Source: Chara braunii
Taxonomy: Eukaryota; Streptophyta; Charophyceae; Charales; Characeae
Direction: 5' to 3'
DNA: 25,416 nucleotides
NCBI GenBank assembly: GCA_003427395.1
Contig: BFEA01000102.1
Span: 1,429,602 to 1,455,017, forward strand
The stretch's first letter is position 1; each line of letters opens with the position of its first letter. This document shows, piece after piece, positions 8,723 to 17,835 of this stretch. A program made the position numbers and the translations under genes. The notes beneath the pieces were generated by a model that worked only from the letters and a program-made list of their open reading frames with translations, made no database searches and had not been told where the DNA came from.

Positions 8723-9520
8723 GATCAGCTGCAGAGTACTCTGAGGAGAGGAAAACAAACAACGAGCGTAATCTTCGCAAGATCAATTGCGTGACAAGCG
8801 GATAGGAAGAGAGAATAGCATCCGCCTTTTACGAGCTGTCTCCTTTCACTCCGGCATGTAAAAGATCGCCACCGTATTGCGCTGCACGCGCCCCAGTGCG
8901 GATGGAGGACCCGAATCCAGTCTCAGATGATGCAGGCGGGACGGATGAGATAACATTTGCCTTCATGAAGCAATTGGACAGGCGCATCGCACTTGCCAAG
9001 CAACGTACAACGTATGAAAAACTGGAGTGTTCTGTAGGTGGTTCTGGCCATCAGAGAGAGAGAGAACAGTCTCCTTAGCGAGGGTGGTCCTGCTCATTCA
9101 TTCCTCCATCTGGAGTGATCTCTGAAGCCACACAACTCCCAACCCCCAACCCCCAACCCCACCCCCCTCCCCGGGCATCAGATGGACCAGGAAACGACGC
9201 GGAAAAGTCACGTGAGCCTTATCTGTCAGAGCTCAGGAACACTCCAGGACCGCAACACTTAGGTCGAGTTTGTGTTCACAACAGGACTTTCAAGAGTGTG
9301 CACGATGGGCATTTACAGTCAACTGCAGTCCATGAAATTCGGGTGAGAGTAGGTGCCCTAAATCTAGCCAACTGGTAAAGTCTTAGCTCCTTCCAGCCAT
9401 GGAACTTGAAATCACAATTCCCTCAGGCTGGGTACCCAAGGGACTTGCAATGAACTGTGCTTCCTTGCTGAGCTGTTGTTCCCACTCCCAAAGACCAATA
9501 CCTGCAATACACTGAATGTT
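8723..9520. other. Upstream region of the plastid-protein gene
   Basis: This is probably the promoter or 5' UTR side of the minus-strand gene. I see no clear TATA box. The pyrimidine-rich tract ending at 8741 may be the 3' end of a 5'-UTR intron. A short CCCCAA-type run lies at about 9138-9170. The 60-codon plus-strand frame (8896-9078) is not recognised. Confidence 0.45.
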
Positions 9521-9632
9521 TAGCAAATTGCAAACCATACCATACAAGCTATACAGTGCCAATGGTCTAGTAACTAGTATAAAGTATATACTATATGCTG
9601 AAAGACTATAAAGTATAGTATAGACATGCTAT

Positions 9633-9761
9633 AACTAGCATATACTGAAAGACAATGGACTCTACTATAGAGTATAACTAGCATATACTGAAAGACAATG
9701 GACTCTACTATAGAGTATAACTAGTATATACTGAAAGACAATGGACTCTACTATAGAGTGG
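9633..9761. repeat. 43-bp tandem repeat, three copies
   Basis: The unit contains ACTAGCATATACTGAAAGAC and CTCTACTATAGAGTATA and recurs at 9635, 9678 and 9721 with very few differences. Degenerate relatives (GTATATACTGAAAGAC) extend the array on both sides, from about 9575 to 10100. CTCTACTATAGAG is an imperfect palindrome in each unit. The array was the landing site of the retroposon at 9837-10053. Confidence 0.9.
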
Positions 9762-9836
9762 AATAGACATAAACATAAAGAGAACGAAGCACTGTATAGC
9801 CAACTAGTATATACTATATCCTGAAAGACTACAGAG

Positions 9837-10053
9837 GTTTGGGAAAGAGCCCCCGTGTCATAGCCCCACTGTAGGCAGGTGACTAGGGCCGGCCAGGAAG
9901 GACCCTACCTATACTTTCTGGTCTGAGCTTTTTCCTGACTTTTCAGTCTGTTTCTCTGAATTCTTAGCTTGCCGGTAAAGCACAACCGCGCTAGTGGCCC
10001 CCAGAACAGATGGGGCGAGTGTGTTTGGTGAAAAAAAAAAAAGAAAAAAAAAG
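9837..10053 (+). mobile_element. Short A-tailed retroposon (SINE-like) with 10-bp target duplication
   Basis: A 217-bp segment is bounded by the direct repeat GACTACAGAG (9827-9836 and 10054-10063). It interrupts the TACTGAAAGACTA-type tandem array and ends in an A-rich tail (A12, G, A9, G). These are the hallmarks of target-primed insertion. The body (GTTTGGGAAAGAGCCCC at the start, GGCCGGCCAGGAAGGACC near 9888) shows no convincing A and B boxes on the plus strand, so it may be a SINE of another family or a short retroposed 3' end. Confidence 0.8.
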
Positions 10054-10584
10054 GACTACAGAGTAGTATATACTGAAAGACTATAGAGTAGAAATAACTA
10101 AGAACGAAGAAACCCAAGCTCCTGTACTAGGAAAGGAAAGGACCAAGAAGCTAATGTGCCTTCCTCTGTAAGATCTGACACTTCAAACGTCAGCACTCAT
10201 AGCCTGTCGGAGTCTCGCACAGCAAAAACATCATAGCAATAGTCAACATCGGCATATCCTCTATAGTTATACAGCTCTCTGTAGACTCTGTACATATGGA
10301 TACAACTAGAGAACGGTAGGAGGCTCGCACATCCAATGCTGCACTTCACAAGTGCGCAATGGTTCGACGTCTTTCAAAATTTTCTTCCCCCTTCAGAGGT
10401 GGTGTTGGCATCACATCTGGGAGACGGAACGATGAACGATGGATCGCCTGCAGCGAGTAGTAGCACACTGTACCAACTTATCGCTGAACGCAAACTTGTG
10501 CACGCCCACGTGCTCAGTCAGTGATCTGGTTCGCTTAAGGGATAACTCGTGCGGAGTCGTGCCCTTGACGGCAAACACTCATCT

Positions 10585-10665
10585 GCTTCCAGTAGAGTTC
10601 GAACTCTGCACCTGGTCCGTATTTCAACAGTTCAGGGGTGTACCAACTGAGCTAGGCCAGTTGGT
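10585..10665 (-). mobile_element. tRNA-derived SINE head
   Basis: The minus strand has an A box (TAGCTCAGTTGG, 10643-10654) and a perfect palindromic B box (AGAGTTCGAACTCT, 10594-10607), 35 bp apart. Between them CACCCCTGAA and TTGAAATACGGACC match the head of the SINE at 6440-6595. No A-tail is seen nearby on the minus strand, so the copy may be truncated. Confidence 0.7.
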
Positions 10666-10729
10666 TGGTGTTCGAGGACAAACCTGCTACTCCTGTTCAG
10701 GCTCTGCTGCTTCACTAGGTTGTTAGATG

Positions 10730-10920
10730 CCCCCGCCAAGCCAAGAAACTTGCTCAAATGCCCTTCTTGCTGGTGAATCCTGCACCAGGACCCTTGCAGT
10801 CAGAAGCTCTTCTGACAACGAACTTGTGCCCCTGACAACGAACTCGTGTNCCCGCCAAGCCAAGAAACTTGCTCAAATGCCCCCCTCTCAGGCAAATCCT
10901 TCACCCGCACCCTTGCCGCC
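10730..10920. repeat. 119-bp tandem duplication around a single-N join
   Basis: CCCGCCAAGCCAAGAAACTT plus GCTCAAATGCCC occurs at 10732 and 10851, followed in both by CT-rich sequence, AATCCT.CACC and ACCCTTGC. The single N at 10850 lies exactly where the second copy begins, so the copy number may be an assembly estimate. Confidence 0.8.
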
Positions 10921-11060
10921 TGCAGCTCTTAACCGCCTCTTTCTAAGAAATGGGAATCATCTCAGCACCACAGAAGACAACAACAGAAAAATGAACATGA
11001 CTAGGCAACACAGAAATAGCAAAAAAAAAAAAAACTTTAAAATTTTAAAACCTACCAGTA

Positions 11061-11120
11061 GGCGTGGCTCAGTTGCTACACCAACAACAGTTGAAATGCA
11101 GACCTGAGTTCGAATCCACA
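11061..11120 (+). mobile_element. tRNA-derived SINE head
   Basis: The plus strand has an A box (TGGCTCAGTTGC, 11065-11076) and a B box (GAGTTCGAATCC, 11106-11117), with CAACAGTTGAAATGCAGACC between them, as in the heads at 6440-6595 and 10585-10665. It cannot fold as a complete tRNA. AT-rich sequence flanks it, and no clear tail or target duplication is seen. Confidence 0.65.
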
Positions 11121-11202
11121 TGGACCGTTTACAAATTCAATAGACGTTTAAAACTTTAAGAACAAAAAAATAGACTGGAGAATCAGTGGAGATAACATTA
11201 AC

Positions 11203-11376
11203 TCAATTGACACTAACAATGGGTAGCACGGAGTACGTTTATGCGGCTTTCCCGTACAAAAGTAGAAGTGGTCCCATACGCGCGGATGCTCAATTGACAC
11301 TAAAACTGGGTAGCACGGAGTATGCGCACGCGGGTTTCGCGTACACACGTAGACATACTCCGGTATGCAAGGACAT
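11203..11376. repeat. 87-bp tandem duplication
   Basis: TCAATTGACACTAA followed by GGGTAGCACGGAGTA occurs at 11203 and 11290. Both copies continue with a GCGG-TTTC-CGTACA core and then diverge. Confidence 0.85.
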
Positions 11377-11395
11377 ACTACCATTTTCGGATGGG

Positions 11396-11625
11396 TGACG
11401 AGTTTCTTTTCAGCAAGGCTGGTGCCATGTACTGGTGGTTTAAAGCACCAGTACATGGGCACCTGGGCCGCGGGCCTGACACCTCAAATTCTGGAAGCGC
11501 GAAACGAAAACGTGACCACCAATCCAATTTATCAACGGCGGGCCCACCGTTTGACGTTTCGGACCCGTTTTCTTGTGGTGACAAGTTTCGGACTGCAAGG
11601 CTGGGCCCGTGTGCTAGTGGTTTAG
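11396..11625. repeat. Hairpin and a diverged second copy of its surroundings
   Basis: GTGCCATGTACTGGTG (11422-11437) and CACCAGTACATGGGCAC (11446-11462) form an inverted repeat with an 8-nt loop and one bulged base. About 181 bp on, the surrounding motif (GTGACRAGTTTC, GCAAGGCTGG, then TAGTGGTTTA) recurs in diverged form at about 11577-11625. Confidence 0.75.
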
Positions 11626-11663
11626 CCCAAGCAGTTACTTGCAAAGCTATGCCTATCTATCTC

Positions 11664-11850
11664 GTGACTAACCTTAACCCCAGTTACTCTCCAAGCAAGC
11701 TACAGTCTGTCATATTGCCTACTGCCCCACCTACTTTCAAAGCAAATCACTATCTATCAAGTGACTAACCTTAACCCCAGTTACTTTCAAAGCAAGTTAC
11801 GGGTTAGCGTTTGCCATATTGCCTACTACCCCTGTTACTTTAAAAGCAAG
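11664..11850. repeat. 97-bp tandem duplication
   Basis: GTGACTAACCTTAACCCCAG followed by TTACT starts at 11664 and 11761. Each copy continues with an AGCAAG motif and then CATATTGCCTACT. A partial third unit (TTACTTTAAAAGCAAGTT) ends near 11850. Confidence 0.85.
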
Positions 11851-12120
11851 TTCAAGTCTATTGCCATCATCCTTAGCGTTTGAGGAGAATCCAACGCCAC
11901 CCCCTTCCGTGGCGAGGCCCAGATGGAAAGGTAGAAAAGGACAAACAAAATTTCGGAAAAACACCGGGACGTGACGTACTGTTTTGTCAAACATTCATCG
12001 AATCGTAAGCAAGGAGGCTGAACCTCAACAGCCTGTTCCTTACCGATGCTTCAGGCTGTAATCTGTTTATCTTGACCCAAAGTCAAAGCAGCCATATGCA
12101 AGACTCCACACACTTTCAGC
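11851..12120. other. Unassigned spacer
   Basis: No gene, repeat or RNA is recognised in this stretch. Confidence 0.4.
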
Positions 12121-12538
12121 CTACACCATCACACCAGACAACCAGACATACAGAAAGCCAGGCCAGGAGTTAGAGACAGACCGACAGCCAGCCAGGCAGA
12201 ACGGCTCTACTACTGCACTGACCCACAGGCAGACACAGCCACCCAGGCAGAACGGCCCTCCTGTTAGGCTGACAGGCAGACCGCCAGAAAGCTCTACTAC
12301 TGGGGCTGACAGGCAGACAGGCAGAGATGGGGAGATAGCACCAGGCAGACAGACATGCAGGCAGGCAGGCCGGCCGCCCACACGATCGTCCACCACCCAC
12401 CCACCCACCCAGCCCAAAGGCCTGCCCCCCCAGCAGCCCGCCAGCCCGCCCACCTGCCAGCTAGCCACCCAGCCACCCAGCCAAGTGGGCAGGACGGGCG
12501 GGCAGGTGAGCGGCCACGCGCGCGGGTGGGCAAGCGGG

Positions 12539-12569
<31 letters not shown>

Positions 12570-12612
12570 ACAGACAGACAGGCAGACAGACAGACAAGCA
12601 GACAGGCTGATA
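12121..12612. repeat. CAGG/CAGA tetranucleotide-rich region
   Basis: Degenerate CAGA, CAGG and CCAGC motifs fill the stretch and become nearly pure (CAGG)n and (CAGA)n at about 12538-12606. Long open frames on both strands here are cysteine/leucine-rich or glutamine/arginine-rich translations of the repeat and are not genes. Confidence 0.85.
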
Positions 12613-13019
12613 CATGCTCGATCGAGCAATTTATATGAAACCAAAGTATCCGCAAAGCGATGAAAAAGACTCGAATGGACAATGCAGCATCAGAGAAGCG
12701 TCAACAAGCAAAGTACATCCAGATACATACAAAAATAGCACAATGTAGCGCAGCGGAAGACTCAAAGATATGCCCTGACCTGTCAGATACTGACACGACT
12801 CAACCATCACACATCACACATGTGAGAGGGGAGGAGGGACCGCACACATGGGGAGATACCACGCACGAGGTGAGGGAGGAGGGGCGAAACGAAGATGGAG
12901 ATGAGGGAGAAGCCCAAGATCGCGATAGCGAAATGCAAAAATAGTCTTCCTGCCGAACGTCCAATCAATGTCTGCCACAAAAATGCCAAATCAGATCCTG
13001 GGCCTCATAGCCCGATGTA

Positions 13020-13032
13020 ACCTCTGCCTGTA

Positions 13033-13100
<68 letters not shown>

Positions 13101-13179
13101 NNNNNNNNNNNNNNNNNNNNNNNNNNNNNNNNNNNNNNNNNNNNNNNNNNNNNNNNNNNNNNNNNNNNNNNNNNNNNNN

Positions 13180-13246
<67 letters not shown>

Positions 13247-13529
13247 AAGAAGGAGGAGGAGGACGAAGAAGAGATGGAGGACGAGAACAAAAAGAAGAAG
13301 AAGAAGATGTCGTCCTCCTCGCTGTCTCACCTGCAGGTAACTGCCACCCTGCGTTGACGTGACGGTGTGTCCTCTGTGCTGCAGGTCGCTGGTGAGAAGT
13401 CCAGCTAAGGGCCTGGCCACGAATGGCGAAGGCCCAAAATGTGGCCTTTGTCCGAACAGACCGTAACTCTGTTCGGGCACACTGCAAGCCCGAAACGACG
13501 TCTGCAACAGACAAAAATAGAACAGCAAA

Positions 13530-13564
<35 letters not shown>

Positions 13565-13707
13565 ATGCTGCCTCAAATCGATCCCTGCAGCCCCAAAGGC
13601 TGGCCGTGGGCCTCCAGGGCGTGTGCCTAAATGGCGTGCGGCCTGGCCCCCCCCAGCAACCGTCGGGCCCCCGAAACGGGTCCTGTGTGCAGGCTCACCA
13701 TGTAACA
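13020..13707 (-). repeat. Candidate 3' LTR (far end uncertain)
   Basis: Immediately after the polypurine tract the minus strand reads TGTTACATGG, the usual TG start of an LTR. The segment contains an (ATTT)n run (plus-strand AAAT, about 13528-13566) and the gapped CT/TG microsatellite. The far boundary is guessed at the TTACA repeats near 13020. No second LTR is available for comparison, so the length is unproven. Confidence 0.4.
13035..13239. repeat. Compound microsatellite (CT)n-gap-(TG)n
   Basis: (CT)n runs from 13035 to 13100, 79 N fill 13101-13179, and (TG)n runs from 13180 to 13239. The true length is unknown. Purine-rich GAAGAAGGAGG sequence follows to about 13310. Confidence 0.95.
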
Positions 13708-13720
13708 CCCCCCCCTCCTT
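13708..13720 (-). promoter_or_regulatory. Polypurine tract
   Basis: The minus strand reads AAGGAGGGGGGGG directly before the TG of the candidate 3' LTR and after the chromodomain remains. This is the expected position for the plus-strand DNA primer of an LTR retrotransposon. Confidence 0.75.
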
Positions 13721-15272
13721 ATGAAGTCAAGCCAGGTCCAGGGCGAAGCTGACAATCCGAAGGTGGAACCTGGACGCGAGTACGGCGTGGATCCGAAGGT
13801 GCCGACTTGCCTTGCTGCTTGCGTCCATAACATGCAAGGACTTCGAGGGCTGTGGCCTGGGGTTCTGCACAGGTCAGCCAACGGTCAGCCTTATGGCTAC
13901 AATAGGAAAAGTGTACCAAGTACTCCGTCGGCTTGTTGCCTTACCGTCGCTGCGAGATGATGATGTCACCGACCTCTTGGAAACCATCCATGGAGGGTGG
14001 GTCTTGTGATCGTCGCCCGAGCAAGTTGCCGCGTTCCACTGAACCAAAAGGAGCCAACTTTGAACAACGGAAGACCGGGTAGACAGGCAAGTGGGCGGGA
14101 ATTACAAATGAGGGCCCTTCCGGTGCGTCTCCACTGGGCGCTACAATGCACCAAGGGCCCATCCATTTTGGGAGGAGCTTGCGAGAGATATCTTGCTTGA
14201 GGCTGAGTTCCGCGGCTCGCCAACGCGGAATGGACAAGGAAGGCACTGGCGATTGGTTTGACGGCTCATTCGTTGCTGCATCTTCAAGATCCGCCAAATG
14301 AACGCGAGGTGGTCGTCGCTCTCGGTCGTCCATGGAATGATAGTGTCCAAAGGCGATATGACTGGCGATCCATGCTCGAACTCGAAGTGTGAAATCCCGA
14401 TAGCCAGATGAATGGACAAGTTGTAAGCCAACGCGACGTCCGGCAGCCGCTCAACCCAATCCTTTCGGACGGGTTTGCGGGTGGCAAGCCGAACTCGGCT
14501 TGAGAGATGAGCCCCATCGTTTGAGGAGACCAACCCAAAAGTTGGACATGAACCGAGTCTCGCGGTGGCAAACAATCTCCTTCGGGTAACCCTTGGTGCG
14601 AATCCAACCGTCGTAAAAAACCTCGGTCAACTCTGCTGCCTTGGCATGATAGCGGCAAGGCAAAAACATGGCGAAGTTGGTGAGTCAATCGACCATCATG
14701 AGAATCCTATCCATGTCGGTCTTGTGCTTGGGGAACGACCCGGTAATATCCATGGCAATCGACTCCCGTCGTCCTAAGGGGACCGGTAATGGTCGCAACT
14801 CGTCGAGCAGGCGATGGTTGCGGGATTTGCAACACCGGCAAACCTCGCATGACTCACAATAGCGTGTGACGTCACCAAGAAGGTCGGGCCACCAAAAGCG
14901 CTCGCAAAGTCAGACTCCAAAGTATCCGGTGGCGGGAGCGTCGTGGAACTCGCCAAGAAGCCGCGTACGCAAGTGTGGATCACTTGGGATGCAAAGAAGA
15001 TCCTTCCCCCGCGAGTGGACTAGCAAATAGCCCTCTTGGATCCGATAATATGATGGCGCCGGATTTGGAGAGGAGCAATTTGCGTATTTGTCGTGAAACT
15101 CGGGGCCGACTTGGTAGCCGTGGATGAAGCTGTCCCGCAAGTCGTCGTCAACCTCGAATGTCAAGTAGACTGCGGTACAAAGGTTCGGGCGCCGTGGAAG
15201 AGCGTCCGCAAAATGGTTTGACTTTCCCGGGATGTGATCGGGGAAGAAGTCAAACTGGCCGATGAAAGCCAT
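13721..15272 (-). pseudogene. Integrase and chromodomain region of Ty3/gypsy pol, broken
   Basis: The intact protein would insert element DNA into the host genome. From the right: an H2C2-type zinc-binding start (EFHDAPATGYFG, with tyrosine at a usual histidine), then after frame changes a CESCEVC pair (about 14850-14830), the catalytic core (AMDITGSFPKHKTDMDR at about 14750, then KGYPKEIVCHRETRFMSNFW at about 14600, where the second aspartate is histidine), and a lost end to the core. The C-terminal part is readable at 13941-14333 (WMGPWCIV, FRCSKLAPF). A chromodomain follows (VGDIIISQRR, then LVHFSYCSHKADRW near 13910-13865) across a frameshift. At least one in-frame TGA lies at 14685-14687. 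The chromodomain would steer insertion to marked chromatin, by family knowledge. Confidence 0.8.
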
Positions 15273-16189
15273 CCAACGGTCAATGGTACTATTGACCGTG
15301 TCCTGGGTCTTGTAAAAGACCGACGAATTGTTATCCGTTACCCATCAGAATTGGCTTTGACCTAGAAGAAAATGCCTCCACCGCTTAAGCGCGTGTACAA
15401 AGGTCAACAACTCCTTCCGTGCGTCGTCCTTCGAGTGCATGGCGGGAACCTTCTTACTAAAGTACTCGACCAGGTGCCAATCCATGCCATCGTGTTGCTT
15501 GAGGATGGCACCAATGCTATAGTCGGATGCATCGGTAGTGACGCGCGTTAGCAAAAGCAGGTCATATATGCGTAAAACCTCCACAGATAGCAAGGCATCG
15601 TTGAGGGTCAAAACGGAAGCCCGCGCATCATCGTCGTAGTCAAAGGGTCGGTCTTCACATTGAAGGTTGGTCAAGTTAGCCGCGATCGGTCCGGGCGCCG
15701 CGAAAGAGCGCCCACAAAACGGTTTGAATTTCCTAGGATGTGATCGGGGAAGAAGTCAAACTGGCCGATGAAAGCCATCCAACGGGCAATGGTACTATTG
15801 ACTGTGTCTTGCGTCTTGTAGAAGACCAACGGATTGTTATCCGTTACCCATCAAAATTGGCTTTGACCTAGAAGAAAATGCCTCCACCGCTTAAGCGAGT
15901 GTGCAAAGGTCAACAACTCCTTTCGCGCGTCGTCAATCGAGTGCATGGTGGGCACCTTCTTATTAAAGTACTCGACCAGGTGCCAATCCATGCCATCATG
16001 TTGCTTGAGGACGGCACCAATGCTATAGCCGGATGCATCGGTAGTGAGGCGCGTCAGCAAAAGCAGGTCATACATGCGTAAAACCTCCGCGGATAGCAAG
16101 GTGGCTTTGAGGGTAAAAAAGGAAGCCCGCGCATCGTCGGTGGAGTCAAAGGGTCGGTCCTCACATTGAAGTTTGGTCAAGTTAGCCAC
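15178..16189 (-). repeat. 506-bp tandem duplication within pol
   Basis: Copies at about 15178-15683 and 15684-16189 align throughout with scattered substitutions. Anchors are GGGAAGAAGTCAAACTGG at 15241 and 15747, and CCCATCA at 15341 and 15847. The unit spans most of RNase H and the following linker. Its length is not a multiple of three, so it breaks the frame. Both copies carry the same TGA (15345-15347, 15851-15853). Confidence 0.9.
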
Positions 16190-16759
16190 AATTTTTGAAT
16201 AGTTTTTCATAAAGCGTTGGTAGTAGCCGGCGAGGCCGAGAAATGAGCGGACATCTGTAACGTTACTCCAACTCTTGACGTATGAACTCACACTTGTGTA
16301 CTTGGCGCGACGGAGCGTCTCCAACACACGTTAAAGATGCTCGAGATGGTCCTCCAAGGTCAAGCTATAGACGAGAATGTCATCCAAGTAGACCAGCACA
16401 AACTGGTCCAACATTGCGCGGAACTTCTTGGTCATTGCCGCTTGAAAAGTTGTCTGGGCATTGGCGAGGCCAAAAGGCATGACCACCCACTCAAAATAAC
16501 TGTACCGCATCTTGAACACGTATTTGTGGCGATCTTGCGACTGTATCGAGATTTGATGATAGCCCGACTTCAAGTCCAACTTAGAAAAGTACTTTGAGCC
16601 GCCCAAACGCTCAAGAAGACAGTCGATACTAGGAAGAGGGTCCGTATTCTTGACGGTTTCCGCGTTGAGCTTGCGATAGTCAATGCACAAGCGAAGGTCC
16701 TTGTTCTTCTTCCGTACGAAGAGAACTAGCACACCATATGGTGAGTTACTAGGGCAAAG
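15345..16759 (-). pseudogene. Reverse transcriptase and RNase H of Ty3/gypsy pol, broken
   Basis: The frame at 16331-16732 holds the RT core: LCIDYRKLNAETVKN, KLDLKSGYHQI, MPFGLANAQTTFQ and the catalytic box YLDDILVYS, whose aspartates are all present. A TAA at 16331-16333 interrupts it just after DHLEHL. The next frame (15851-16327) continues with FLGLAGYYQRFMKNY and the RNase H start LTTDASGYSIGAVLKQ, then stops at a TGA before WVTDNN. The RNase H part is repeated at 15345-15674 by the 506-bp duplication. RT would make DNA from element RNA, and RNase H would remove the RNA strand. Confidence 0.9.
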
Positions 16760-17722
16760 TCAACCCTTGTCCAACAAGTCGTCGAGTTGCGCGCGGAGAA
16801 CCGCGAGCTCCTCCTCACTCATGCGATAGATGCAACCTTTCGGCAGCATGGCACCGGCGTCAAGGATGATCTCATGGGAGATCAGCCGATCCGGCACGAC
16901 ACCGGTAGGAGACTCGAAGACGTTGGCGAACTCGTCAAGCAGCCACACCACGCAGGGGTCCGAAGACAAGTCCGTAGGTGAAGATTCGGTCGCCGCGATG
17001 GTTCGAAGAAAACAAAGGTCGATCTCGTCGGTCTGCTCAAAAGCACAAGTGGCCCGAAAAGACGTGGCCGTCACAACTTGGCACCAGATCGAAGGGTGCG
17101 GAAGAGGAATGGTGCATGGGACTTCAGCGCTAAAAGCGTCGCGAGTGGTAAGTGTCCACCGATGGAAGTTGACTGTGTGGTCCGCACTCATGAGCCAAGG
17201 CATCCCCAAAATGATGTCGAAGTCCGTGTCCAACACGTCAAGCGTGACCGACTCGCATGCATGTGGTGCAAAAAAAAACGGCACGACCTTAATATAGCGA
17301 TCAAGAAGTTGTTTCGTCCGACCGTCCGCCATCTTCAACACCGTAGGATGTGGCTTCCTTCGAACTTGTGCACCAAGGCCGGCCCTTTGTATAAAGGACT
17401 GGCTCATAAAATTGTGAGTCGCGCCGCTATCCAGCAAAGCGCTGCAGGACGCTTGCCCAACTTGGATGCGGACATAAAGGAGTGGTGCATTGCTGTCGTC
17501 GTACCGCTGCATGCGAAACTCGCGGGCCACCTTGGAGATATATACAAGGAGGTCCCACACCGCAACTTTGTCATTCGTCATTGAAGTTGGTGGTGCATAG
17601 AAGGACAAATACATGTGCAAACGAGCGCATAGTGTTGCGCATTGCAGTCCCGGTAAGCGGCCCGTGGAAGGGAGAAGAGGCCATGCAAAGTCCTCGGGCG
17701 ACAACGGGTCCAAGACCTCCAC
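16760..17722 (-). pseudogene. Aspartic protease and N-terminal RT part of Ty3/gypsy pol
   Basis: The longest open frame of the retrotransposon. It contains the retropepsin active site LLDSGATHNFMS (about 17430-17395), a second hydrophobic block with DIILGMPWL (about 17215-17190), and the lead-in to RT (YRMSEEELAVLRAQLDDLL) just before a TGA at 16760-16762. Retropepsin would act as a dimer and cut the Gag-Pol polyprotein. The protease motif is intact, but the frame ends where RT should continue. Confidence 0.9.
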
Positions 17723-17835
17723 GTTGAACTCGCATGCCGAATCCCTTGAAGAACCACTTGAAAATGACGAAATGGAGCCGCTACCGGACAGAGAGGAAAC
17801 CGTCCTTGAGCTCGAGAACCCAGCGGTAGAACGAG

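Noticed and set aside
9138-9175. Telomere-like CCCCAA repeats
   Set aside because: Very short and impure, and unlike the plant-type CCCTAAA unit.
10585-11120. Working tRNA genes
   Set aside because: A and B boxes are present, but acceptor and anticodon stems do not pair, and the same heads occur as repeats.
12121-12663. Open frames of 76-164 codons on both strands
   Set aside because: They are translations of CAGG/CAGA repeats, open because the repeat lacks stops in those frames. No domain or start context supports them.
12965-13708. Long minus-strand frames (up to 247 codons) across the CT/TG microsatellite
   Set aside because: They run through dinucleotide repeats and 79 N, so the reading is artificial.
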